This document shows positions 22,040-30,165 of a stretch of DNA of 64,000 nucleotides, piece after piece. The position numbers were made by a program, and so were the translations under genes. Position 1 is the first letter of the stretch, and the number at the start of each line of letters is the position of its first letter. The notes under the pieces are model-generated. The model made no database searches. It was not told the DNA's origin and saw only the letters and a list, made by a program, of their open reading frames with translations. The DNA is from Saltatorellus ferox (GTDB lineage Bacteria; Planctomycetota; UBA1135; GCA-002686595): the NCBI GenBank assembly GCA_007751475.1, contig CP036434.1, forward strand, positions 1,240,001 to 1,304,000. The letters run 5' to 3'.

Positions 22040-24172
22040 GTGACGAAGAGCCAGACGGAGGCCAAGGTGAAGGCGCGTATGGAGGAACTCCGCGAGGAGA
22101 TCCGCCGACACGATCAGCTCTACTACAACGACGGCGTGTCCGAGATCTCGGACGCCGACTACGACGCGTTGTTCCGGGAGCTGAAGTCGCTGGAGGAAGC
22201 GAATCCAGAGCTCGTGACCGTCGACAGTCCGACCCAGCGCGTCGGCGCGCCGCTGCCCGAGGGCGGCAGCTTCGACAAGGTCAAGCACGTCGTGCCCATG
22301 CTGTCGATCGAGAGCCTGCGCACCGACGAAGAGGCGCGCGACTTCAGCGCAAAAGTCGTGCGCTTCCTCGGTCTGGAGAGCGATGACGAACTCGAATGGC
22401 ACGTCGAGCCGAAGTTCGACGGCGTCTCTGCGGCGCTCATCTATCGCAAGGGAGAGCTGGTCCAGGGCGTCACGAGGGGCGATGGCGTCACGGGCGAGGA
22501 CATCACGGCGAACCTGCGCACCGTGCGCGACGTTCCCCTGAAGCTCCACATGAAGCCCGCGCCCGAGACGCTCGAGGTGCGTGGCGAGGTCCTGATCGCG
22601 CGGGACAGGTTCGATCGTTTCAACGAGTGGCGCGCTGAACGCGGGCAGCCGATCCTCGCGAACGCGCGCAACGCGACAGCCGGCGCGCTGCGCCGGAGCG
22701 ATCCGGCTGAGGTCCAGAAGTACCCGCTGGAGTTCCACCCCTACAGCATCGTGCGCTGCGACGGCTACGAGCTACCGAACTCCCACGCGGAGCAGATGCA
22801 GCTTCTGGCGGCGTGGGGCTTCGCGGCGCCTGCCCTGGACGAGACGGTCCAGGGGATCGGGGGCTGTCTGGAGTACCAGCAGCGCATGGAAGAGAAGCGC
22901 GACACGATCCCGTTCGAGATGGACGGCGTCGTGGCCAAGCTGGATGATATGGCGCTTCGCACGCGCCTCGGCACCAACTCGCGCACGACCAAGTGGCAGT
23001 ACGCGCACAAGTTCAAGCCCGTGGAGGCGACGACGGTTCTGCGGGCGATCGAGGTGCAGGTCGGCGTGAACGGCCGATTGACGCCGCGCGCGCACGTCGA
23101 CCCGGTGCAGGTGCTCGGCGTCACGGTGCGGCACGCCACGCTGCACAACGAGGACTACGTGCTCGGCCTCGGCATCGCGCCGGGCGATCGGGTGTTCGTG
23201 AAGCGCGCGGGTGACGTGATCCCGCAGATCACGGGCCTGGCGATGGAAGCGGAGCCCTCCGTGCCAGCGGATTGGTCCGACGCGATCCCCGAGTCCCTGA
23301 AGGACGCGGACGGCGGCATCCGAGAGGGCGCGATCGTGCAGTACCGCGAGCCGTTTGCGATGCCCGAGCACTGCCCTTCCTGCGGCGAAACCGTCGTCCG
23401 CGAAGGAAAATACGTCCGCTGCCCCAACGTCCACGGCTGCAGGCCGCAGCTCATCGGGCGCACCGTGCATATGGTGGGGCGCAGCGGATTCGAGATCGAC
23501 TCGCTCGGAGAGAAGATGATCGTCCAGCTCTACGACGCGGGCTTCATGGAGTCGCCGGCCGATCTCTTTCGGCTTCTAGAGCGGCCCGACGAGGAACTCG
23601 TTGCGCTGGATCGCTGGGGGGCCAAGACCGTCGCCAACCTCAAGAAGGAGCTCGACGAGAAGCGTCGCATCTCGCTCGATCGGTTCCTCGCGGCGCTCTC
23701 GATCCCCGAAGTCGGCACGTCGACCGCACGCCTCCTCGCCAAGAGCTTCCGCACGCTGGACGAGCTGCGCGAGGCGACCCCCGAGCAGCTCCTCGCCATC
23801 GACAAGATCGGGGACGAGGTCGCGGGCAGGATTCGGGCCTGGTTCGAGGACGAGCGGAGCGCCTCGTTGATCCAGAGCCTCCTGGACTCGGGGGTCGAGA
23901 TCGTCGAGGAAGAGTCCGCGGTGATCCTCGGGAACGCCTTCGAGGGGGCGATCGTGGTCTTCACGGGCACGCTGGAGAAGATGAGCCGTTTCGAGGCCAA
24001 GAAGGCCGTCGAGGCCCAGGGCGGCCGGGTCGGGTCCTCGGTGTCCAAGGCGACGACCCATCTGGTCGTGGGCGGAAAACCGGGTTCGAAAGCCAAGAAA
24101 GCCGAGGAACTCGGCGTCCAGGTGCTATTGGAACCGGAGTTCCTGAAGCGTCTGTCGGGCGACGACGGCTGA
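22040..24172 (+). CDS. ligA: NAD-dependent DNA ligase LigA
   Basis: A 710-residue enzyme from GTG 22040, which gives a normal family N-terminus; ATG 22079 would shorten the adenylation-domain-Ia helix. It seals nicks during replication and repair using NAD+. Visible parts: domain Ia (RRHDQLYYNDGVSEISDADY), the adenylation motif EPKFDGVSA with AMP-accepting Lys125, RGDGVTGEDIT, the OB fold, the zinc finger CPSCGETVVREGKYVRCPN plus a further Cys, helix-hairpin-helix repeats (for example LAIDKIGDEVAGRIRAWF), and a C-terminal BRCT domain (GAIVVFTGTLEKMSRFEAKK to LLEPEFLKRL). The next gene, a sigma factor, starts 25 bases downstream. Confidence 0.97.
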   Translation: MTKSQTEAKVKARMEELREEIRRHDQLYYNDGVSEISDADYDALFRELKSLEEANPELVTVDSPTQRVGAPLPEGGSFDKVKHVVPMLSIESLRTDEEARDFSAKVVRFLGLESDDELEWHVEPKFDGVSAALIYRKGELVQGVTRGDGVTGEDITANLRTVRDVPLKLHMKPAPETLEVRGEVLIARDRFDRFNEWRAERGQPILANARNATAGALRRSDPAEVQKYPLEFHPYSIVRCDGYELPNSHAEQMQLLAAWGFAAPALDETVQGIGGCLEYQQRMEEKRDTIPFEMDGVVAKLDDMALRTRLGTNSRTTKWQYAHKFKPVEATTVLRAIEVQVGVNGRLTPRAHVDPVQVLGVTVRHATLHNEDYVLGLGIAPGDRVFVKRAGDVIPQITGLAMEAEPSVPADWSDAIPESLKDADGGIREGAIVQYREPFAMPEHCPSCGETVVREGKYVRCPNVHGCRPQLIGRTVHMVGRSGFEIDSLGEKMIVQLYDAGFMESPADLFRLLERPDEELVALDRWGAKTVANLKKELDEKRRISLDRFLAALSIPEVGTSTARLLAKSFRTLDELREATPEQLLAIDKIGDEVAGRIRAWFEDERSASLIQSLLDSGVEIVEEESAVILGNAFEGAIVVFTGTLEKMSRFEAKKAVEAQGGRVGSSVSKATTHLVVGGKPGSKAKKAEELGVQVLLEPEFLKRLSGDDG

Positions 24173-24197
24173 GGAACAGGTAGAATTCGCGTCAGAT

Positions 24198-24872
24198 ATG
24201 ACCGCCGAGAACACAACCGCCGACAGCAAGGACGAGGCACCCGACGACGAGGTCGGGCGTCTCGTGAAGCTCGCCCACGAGGGCGACCCTGATGCGCTGA
24301 ACGATCTGTTCGCGCGCTATCACCAGACGATGGTGGAGGTCGCACGGCGCAAGCTCGGACCCCGACTGCGTCTCAAGGAGGATCCCGACGACCTCGCTCA
24401 AACCACCTTCAGGGAGGCGACGCGGGACTTCAGCCGGTACCAGTACCAGGGGCAGGGGTCGCTCCTGCGCTGGCTGGTCCAGATCCTCCAGAACAAGATC
24501 CGGGACAAGGCCGAGTTCTACTCGGCCGGCAAGCGGGACCTGTCGCGCGAGCGCGCCATGGACGCGGGTTCGGGGGACGGGGACAGCGATCCGACGCCCA
24601 GGGACTTCATCAGCAGCGACCTGTCGGTGACGCGTGTCGTCCAGCGAGACGAGAACTTCGAGCTGCTCCGCGAGTCCCTGGGGGAGCTCTCCGAGGAGCA
24701 CCGCAAGGCGATCTCCCTGGTGTTCTTCGAGGGCCTCCAGCTGCGGGAGGCCGGCGAGCGCATGGGCGGCAAGAGCGAGGACGCCGTCCGGATGATGCTT
24801 CGGCGGGCCGAGGCCAAGCTGGGCGAGAAACTCAGGGCACAGCTGGGCGACCCTGACACCGATCAGGGTTGA
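24198..24872 (+). CDS. ECF-type RNA polymerase sigma factor
   Basis: A 224-residue sigma-70-family protein. Region 2 spans about residues 22-95: HEGDPDALNDLFARYHQTMV, DPDDLAQTTFREATRDFSRY, then GSLLRWLVQILQNKIRDKAE. A variable acidic linker (SGDGDSDPTPRDF) leads to region 4 at about 155-215: RESLGELSEEHRKAISLVFF, LQLREAGERMGGKSEDAVRM and a final helix MLRRAEAKLGEKLRAQL. The long LARR..GP.LR.. segment and interdomain linker are like the larger ECF groups common in planctomycetes. No anti-sigma gene is adjacent; a tRNA gene follows. Confidence 0.9.
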   Translation: MTAENTTADSKDEAPDDEVGRLVKLAHEGDPDALNDLFARYHQTMVEVARRKLGPRLRLKEDPDDLAQTTFREATRDFSRYQYQGQGSLLRWLVQILQNKIRDKAEFYSAGKRDLSRERAMDAGSGDGDSDPTPRDFISSDLSVTRVVQRDENFELLRESLGELSEEHRKAISLVFFEGLQLREAGERMGGKSEDAVRMMLRRAEAKLGEKLRAQLGDPDTDQG

Positions 24873-24990
24873 CTCGGGAGCGATTCCGGGGCGGCAGGGG
24901 CTCCTTCCGAGCAGCATTTTCAGGATTCGGGCCGTGGTGACCCTTCCCATGACCGGACTCGAACGCTATCCTTCGCCGCTCGCGCAGAAT

Positions 24991-25066
24991 GGACCAATAA
25001 CTCAGTTGGTAGAGTGCCATGTTCACAGCGTGGAGGTCGCTGGTTCGAGTCCAGCTTGGTCCACCA
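24991..25066 (+). tRNA. tRNA-Val (anticodon CAC)
   Basis: A complete cloverleaf: the acceptor stem GGACCAA pairs with TTGGTCC (25056-25062). The D arm is ACTC/GAGT. The anticodon stem CCATG/CGTGG closes loop TTCACAG with anticodon CAC at 25024-25026, reading GUG. The T arm GCTGG/CCAGC has loop TTCGAGT. The discriminator is A at 25063, and the CCA end is encoded. Confidence 0.95.
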
Positions 25067-25127
25067 TTCTGCCCCTTCTCCCTCCTTCATCACCGGGTGG
25101 GCGAGGATGTGACCCGGAGGCGGGATC

Positions 25128-25961
25128 GTGAGCGTCAACCAGCAAGAATGGCTCGAGTCCCTGGCTCGCCTTCGTAGCGAACGACGCGCCTGTGCCCAGG
25201 TCGTCGTGATCGGCGTCAAGGGATCTGCTCCGCGAGAGATCGGTGCTCGCATGATCGTGGCCGATGGTCGGCTGGCGTGGGGAACGATCGGTGGGGGGCG
25301 CCTGGAGCACCTGGCGATCGAGCGCGCCGCGAAGCTGGTGGAAGCGGCCCAATCCGGCCGCGACGCGGGTACGCCCCAGGCCTTCACCGAGTCGGTCCCG
25401 CTCTCCGAGAAGGCCGGGCAGTGCTGCGGCGGCGAGGTCACTCTCTACTACGAGGCCTTTCCCTGGACGCGGCGCAAGCTCGTGATCTTCGGGGCCGGAC
25501 ACGTGGCGCAGGCGATCGCCGGGCTGCAGCCCTACCTCGATCTGGACGTACTTCTGATCGACCCGCGCAGCGAGGAAGAGATCGAGCCGCCCATGGCCGC
25601 CGACCGGCCGTTCGAGACGCTCTTCATCGACTCGCCCGAGGAGGAGATCAGCGGACTTGCGGAGGGCTCGCTTCTGCTCGTGATGTCCCACAGCCACGCG
25701 CTCGACCAGGAAGTCGTCGCCCGCGCGATCAAGCGCAACGCGTTCCCCTACATCGGGCTGATCGGTTCCGATCGGAAGTGGACGCGGTTCCGGCATCGGC
25801 TTCTGCAGCGCGGCTTCACCGAGGAGGAACTCTCCCGAGTGACCTGTCCGATCGGCGTGAGCAAGGGCTCGAAGGAGCCGCGGAAGATCGCGCTCTCGGT
25901 GGCGGCGGAGCTCGTCGAGCTGAAGTTCGAAGGAGCGTCCAGCGCCGAGGGTCGGAGCTGA
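25128..25961 (+). CDS. XdhC/CoxI family protein
   Basis: A 277-residue protein starting at GTG 25128 behind a GGAGG ribosome-binding site. XdhC-family proteins insert or sulfurate the molybdenum cofactor of xanthine dehydrogenase-type enzymes. N-terminal domain: VIGVKGSAPREIGARMIV and WGTIGGGRLE, then KAGQCCGGEVTLYYE with the conserved Cys. C-terminal Rossmann domain: LVIFGAGHVAQAIAGL, VMSHSHALDQEVV, PYIGLIGSDRKWTRFRHRL and CPIGVSKGSKEPRKIALSVA. No molybdoenzyme subunit gene is in the window. The stop overlaps the next start (TGATG), so the two are co-expressed, perhaps only by position. Confidence 0.88.
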   Translation: MSVNQQEWLESLARLRSERRACAQVVVIGVKGSAPREIGARMIVADGRLAWGTIGGGRLEHLAIERAAKLVEAAQSGRDAGTPQAFTESVPLSEKAGQCCGGEVTLYYEAFPWTRRKLVIFGAGHVAQAIAGLQPYLDLDVLLIDPRSEEEIEPPMAADRPFETLFIDSPEEEISGLAEGSLLLVMSHSHALDQEVVARAIKRNAFPYIGLIGSDRKWTRFRHRLLQRGFTEEELSRVTCPIGVSKGSKEPRKIALSVAAELVELKFEGASSAEGRS

Positions 25962-27814
25962 TGGTCTTCGGCACAGGGCAGACGGAGACGGGTGGCATCC
26001 CGCAGGCGGAAGCGCGCTTTCGTCGCGGGCTCATGGGCCTCGTGGCGCTCGGTGCGCTCGGTCAGTTTCTCATCCAGTCCCAGGCGTTCGGCGTGAATCC
26101 GATGGCGCTCGTTCCCCAGGTGGATGCGGCGACGATCTGGGAGCAAGCGGGCGAGATCGCGGGAGGGACGTTCGTCGACGACAAGCCCTATGACACCGCC
26201 CCGCTCGTGCTCTGGGTGGCGGGTGCCGTGAGAGCCCTCGGCGGCGGGCTCGTCGCCTGGGGCGTTCTGCAGTCGGTTCTGCACCTCATCACGGCGGTGC
26301 TGATCGCGCTGACGACCCGGAGTCATGCGGCCCGCGCGGGCGCAGCTCTCGCGGGATCGACCGGCGCGGGACTTCTGGCGGGAGCGCTCTTTCTCTTGCT
26401 CGATGAGCCAGCGGCGTCCACCTCGCGCGTACTCTCGGGGACGCTCCAGCTCTTCCTGGCGTCGGGCCTCCTGTACCTCCTTCGCCCGCGCGGCTCCGGC
26501 GATGAATCGCGGCTGGCGGGCGCGGGCGCGCTGATCGGGCTTGTGCTCGGGCTCCTTTGCCTCGCCTACCCGCCCATGCTGGCGGGGATCCCGTTCCTGG
26601 GCGCTTGGATCTATCTCGCGAGCGGGAGGAGCGCTCGCTCGGCCCTGGTGATGGTCGGCGGAGCCGCGCTGGCGATCCTGCCCGCAACGCTCCACAACGT
26701 GAAGGCGTCCGGCGAGCTGATCCCCATCAGCGCCCAGGCAGGATTGACCTTCTATCACGGCAACAACGCTTCCGCGGACGGAACCATCGCGCCGGTTGGC
26801 GTCGTGAACGACAAGGGCGAGCAGGCGCTCGATTCGCTTCGGCAGGCGCGCGCCCAGCTGGGCGATTCGGCTGGCTGGAAGGACGCAAGCCGCTACTGGA
26901 TGGGTCAGGGGCTCGACTGGTGGGCGGAGCATCCCGGGGCGGGCGCGAAGCTCGCGCTGACGAAGCTCTGGTACGCCATTTCGGGCCAGCGCTACGGCGA
27001 TGTGTATCAGCCGTGGCGCGAACGCGCGGACGGGGTCGCATCCCGACTCTGGCTCGCACCGCTGCCGCTGGCCTGGCTCCTGCCGCTCGCGCTCGTCGGG
27101 CTCTTCACGCTCCTGCGCGATCGATCGACGCGGATGGCAGTCTTGCCGCTCTTTCTGCTCGTGGTCGTCCCGATCGCCGTCGTCGTGGTGTTCTTCTACA
27201 CGCCGCGCTATCGCCTGCCCGTGGCGGCAGCGGCTCTACCGCTGGTCGCGGTGCTCGTGGCTCGACTCTCGGCAGGTCGGGGCTCGGGCCAGCCCGCGCG
27301 CGGCGCAGCTCTGGCCGGAGTGGCGCTCCTCATCGGCGTCAGCAGCGGCTTCGTCAACCGGAGGGTGGGTTTCGATCTGGACCCGAACGCGAGCCACGAG
27401 GTGCGCTTTCTCGAGCGCATGGCGGCCGCGAGCGGCCGGATCGATCGGCACGGTGACGGGGCGCGGTACCTGGAGAAGATCTTTCAGCTCGATCCAGAGA
27501 GCGCGGAAAACCGAGGGCGCTTGCTCGATCTCCTGTGGTACCTCGCAGCGAGCACGGATCCTACGGTCGCGGAGCCCGCGGTCTCGATGGAGATCGTGGA
27601 GCGGCTGATCGCCGAGTTCGGGCCGGTGCCGGGGCTCCTCGATCTGCGCGCCACGGCGAAAGCGGGAATGGGGGACTTTCGGGGCGCGCTGGAGGACGAG
27701 GATGCGGCTCTCGCGACCCTGGGCCCCGCCGATCCTTCTCGTTCCGAGATCGAGCAGCGCCGCGCTCTCTATGCGGCAGGCCGCAAATTCGAGCTACCTT
27801 CTCTAGAGGAATGA
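25961..27814 (+). CDS. Polytopic membrane protein, GT39/ArnT-like glycosyltransferase
   Basis: A 617-residue protein starting at ATG 25961 within the xdhC stop. It has about ten hydrophobic helices (for example LMGLVALGALGQFLIQS, GLVLGLLCLAYPPMLAGIPF, LWLAPLPLAWLLPLALVGLF, VVVPIAVVVVFFYTPRYRLP). An early acidic periplasmic loop (DAATIWEQAGEIAGG) lies where GT39/PMT-like enzymes place their catalytic Asp. A large soluble loop contains GLTFYHGNNASADGTIAPVG, a motif seen in planctomycete GT39-like proteins. The C-terminal 120 residues are soluble and helical, with TPR character (GRLLDLLWYLAAS). It probably transfers sugar from a lipid carrier to an envelope acceptor, but donor and acceptor are unknown. 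Confidence 0.72.
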   Translation: MVFGTGQTETGGIPQAEARFRRGLMGLVALGALGQFLIQSQAFGVNPMALVPQVDAATIWEQAGEIAGGTFVDDKPYDTAPLVLWVAGAVRALGGGLVAWGVLQSVLHLITAVLIALTTRSHAARAGAALAGSTGAGLLAGALFLLLDEPAASTSRVLSGTLQLFLASGLLYLLRPRGSGDESRLAGAGALIGLVLGLLCLAYPPMLAGIPFLGAWIYLASGRSARSALVMVGGAALAILPATLHNVKASGELIPISAQAGLTFYHGNNASADGTIAPVGVVNDKGEQALDSLRQARAQLGDSAGWKDASRYWMGQGLDWWAEHPGAGAKLALTKLWYAISGQRYGDVYQPWRERADGVASRLWLAPLPLAWLLPLALVGLFTLLRDRSTRMAVLPLFLLVVVPIAVVVVFFYTPRYRLPVAAAALPLVAVLVARLSAGRGSGQPARGAALAGVALLIGVSSGFVNRRVGFDLDPNASHEVRFLERMAAASGRIDRHGDGARYLEKIFQLDPESAENRGRLLDLLWYLAASTDPTVAEPAVSMEIVERLIAEFGPVPGLLDLRATAKAGMGDFRGALEDEDAALATLGPADPSRSEIEQRRALYAAGRKFELPSLEE

Positions 27815-27857
27815 CGTCGGCTGCGTAGAGCGTCTGATCGTCCCGACGAGTCCACCC

Positions 27858-29378
27858 ATGCGGAACCTCACCTTGCCGACCCCTGCCGTCCCGACCTCGC
27901 TTCGCTCTCCCGTGGCCTGTGCCTTCGTTCTTGCTCTGATGGGTGCCGGCACCGCCTCATGCGGTAAGCCCCCGGAGCCGCCGCGTCCGAACGTCGTCCT
28001 GATCTCCATCGACACCCTGCGCTCCGACCATCTCGGCTGCTACGGGTACCGCCGGAACACGTCGCCGGAGATCGATGCGCTCGCCCAGCAGGGTGCGCTG
28101 TTCGAGCAGCACATCACGAGCGCACCGTGGACGCTCCCCGCGCACACCGCCATGTTCACGTCGGTGCCGGACTCGGTGCACGGCGTCACGTCGCCCATCG
28201 GTCATCGCCTCGCGGAGGAGTTCGAGACGCTTCCCGAGTCGTTCCAGCAAGCAGGCTACGCGACGGCGGGGTTCTTCGCAGGTCCGTATCTCCATCCGGC
28301 CTTCGGCCTCGGCCAGGGATTCGACCGCTACGTCGACTGCGTGAACACCGTCCCCGACGAGGCGGTCGACGCGGACAATCGCTGGTCGATGCAGGATCCC
28401 GTCCTGCGTCGCTCGCACCACGGCGTCACCAACGACAAGGTCTACGCGCAGTGGAAGGCGTTCTACGAGGAAGCGGGGACCCGCGCCGGGAAGGGGGACA
28501 GGCCGTTCTTCGCCTTCGTGCACCTCTGGGACGTGCACTTCGACTTCGAGCCGCCGGCTCCGTACGACACCATGTTCGACCCCGACTACACGGGGCCGTT
28601 CACGGGGAAAGACTTCTTCACGGACCCGGCCGTGAACGCAGCGATTCCCGAGCGCGACAAGCAGCACATCATCGCGCTCTACGACGGCGAGATTCGCTGG
28701 ACCGACGGCTTCGTCGGCAAGATCAAGGCGGACCTGCAGCAGAAGGGCCTTCTCGAGAACACGATCTTCGTGATCACCTCGGACCACGGCACGGAGCTCT
28801 TCGACCACGGCGGTAAGGGGCATCGCACGGCCCTCTACGACGAGCAGATTCACATCCCCCTGGTCGTCCACTTTCCGCGACTCGTGCTGCCGGATCAGCG
28901 CTACCGCAACCAGACGCGGATGATCGACCTGGGCCCGACGATTCGCGACCTCGCAGGATTGGCCCCCGTCTCGACGACCATGGGGGAGAGCCTTGCGCCG
29001 CTTCTTCGCGGCGACGTGGGAACGCTCCCTTCGCAGCCTGCGATCTCCGAGCTGTATGACGTTGGGCGGGAGCTGCGCTCGATGCGCACGGACACGGCCA
29101 AGCTGGTGCATGCTGCCGACTCTGGCGAGATGAGCTGGTTCGACCTGGCGGCCGATCCGGGCGAGCGCGAACGGCGGAAGGTCCGTCCGGGAGACCGCTC
29201 CCGCAAGCTCAAAGAGCAGTACGAATCACTGCAGGCGTGGCTCCTGCAGGCCATCGAGAATCGGCCGGCGGGACCCGCCGAGGCCCACACCCCGGACGCC
29301 ATCCTGCGGTCCCTGCGGGCCAACGGCTACACGGGCGACGATGATGAAGATGATGCAAAGAGTGGCGGGGGGCGATAG
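27858..29378 (+). CDS. Sulfatase-like lipoprotein, Thr nucleophile
   Basis: A 506-residue lipoprotein (lipobox GTASC, Cys35) 43 bases after the GT39-like gene. The alkaline-phosphatase-superfamily core begins at NVVLISIDTLRSDHLGCYGY (metal Asp) and includes ITSDHGTELFDHGGKGH (second metal site). The position of the formylglycine Cys reads WTLPAH, with Thr92, so activation by formylglycine-generating enzyme is not possible at this site. Similar Thr variants act as phosphodiesterases or lipid-phosphate transferases. It is shorter than the two other sulfatase-like proteins in the window and lacks their N-terminal beta region. The Asp-rich C-terminus (DDDEDDAKSGGG) is probably disordered. Confidence 0.88.
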   Translation: MRNLTLPTPAVPTSLRSPVACAFVLALMGAGTASCGKPPEPPRPNVVLISIDTLRSDHLGCYGYRRNTSPEIDALAQQGALFEQHITSAPWTLPAHTAMFTSVPDSVHGVTSPIGHRLAEEFETLPESFQQAGYATAGFFAGPYLHPAFGLGQGFDRYVDCVNTVPDEAVDADNRWSMQDPVLRRSHHGVTNDKVYAQWKAFYEEAGTRAGKGDRPFFAFVHLWDVHFDFEPPAPYDTMFDPDYTGPFTGKDFFTDPAVNAAIPERDKQHIIALYDGEIRWTDGFVGKIKADLQQKGLLENTIFVITSDHGTELFDHGGKGHRTALYDEQIHIPLVVHFPRLVLPDQRYRNQTRMIDLGPTIRDLAGLAPVSTTMGESLAPLLRGDVGTLPSQPAISELYDVGRELRSMRTDTAKLVHAADSGEMSWFDLAADPGERERRKVRPGDRSRKLKEQYESLQAWLLQAIENRPAGPAEAHTPDAILRSLRANGYTGDDDEDDAKSGGGR

Positions 29379-29423
29379 GGATCAGCGTCAGAGGTGCCGT
29401 CGGTCTGCTATAGAACGTCCATC

Positions 29424-30047
29424 ATGATCCACCTCTGGGTTCCCCTCTGCGGCGCTTCGGCGCGCATCGCGACACGCCCTCTTCAGGGCCCTCTCCTGGG
29501 CCCTCTCCTGGCCCTGCTCCTGACTCTCGGTGGAGCGGCTGGCAGCCTCGGGCTCGCCGGGTGCGCCGGGACCGAGATCGGCGTTCAGGAGGCTGCGCCA
29601 GCGGTCTTCGAAGGCGAGCGAACGTATGCGTGGTCGGGGTCGCCTCCGGAGGCTGGGCGTATTGGCGCTCCGGCGGACCAGGAGGCCGTCGCCGCGGCCT
29701 TTCGCCGGGCGCTGGATAGCGCTCTCGAGGAGCACGGCTTTCGCAAGGTGAATCAGAACGAGGCCCGGTTCCGGGCGGGTCTCTACCTGGGAGTCGAAAA
29801 GGACGTCCGCGAGGCCGACCCACAGTTCACCGTGTACAGGGCAGAACGAATAGAGGATGGACACGTCGTCTTTACGCTCACGGAGGGCGCTGCCGCGGCG
29901 CCCGCCTGGACGGGCACGGCCTCGCGCTTGCTGCGGGTTACCGAGCGGGGATTGGGGCAGTTGGAGCTGCGCTGGACGGGCACCGAGGAAGTCCGCGACT
30001 GGCAGGTCGAACGACTCGCGGCTTCGCTTGGAGCGAGACTGCCCTGA
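29424..30047 (+). CDS. DUF4136-like lipoprotein
   Basis: A 207-residue protein from ATG 29424. It has a long hydrophobic signal, partly built of repeated GPLLGPLLALLL codons, and a lipobox GLAGC (Cys47). The mature part has the order expected of DUF4136: a TYAW strand (EGERTYAWSGSP), an Ala-rich helix AAAFRRALDSALEEHGFRKV, an alternating-strand region containing RFRAGLYLGVEKDV, and a terminal helix VRDWQVERLAASLGARLP. DUF4136 proteins are envelope lipoproteins of unknown function. It stands alone, 46 bases after the sulfatase-like gene and upstream of the signalling locus. Confidence 0.62.
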   Translation: MIHLWVPLCGASARIATRPLQGPLLGPLLALLLTLGGAAGSLGLAGCAGTEIGVQEAAPAVFEGERTYAWSGSPPEAGRIGAPADQEAVAAAFRRALDSALEEHGFRKVNQNEARFRAGLYLGVEKDVREADPQFTVYRAERIEDGHVVFTLTEGAAAAPAWTGTASRLLRVTERGLGQLELRWTGTEEVRDWQVERLAASLGARLP

Positions 30048-30165
30048 AGAAGTACCCGGGGGGGAGGAACCCTGCCTCGCCGTCCCACCGACCCGCGGAA
30101 TCATCCGGCGCCATTTAGGCCGACTTTAGCCCTGTCTGTTCCTCTTCGTCCACTCTCTGCGAGAG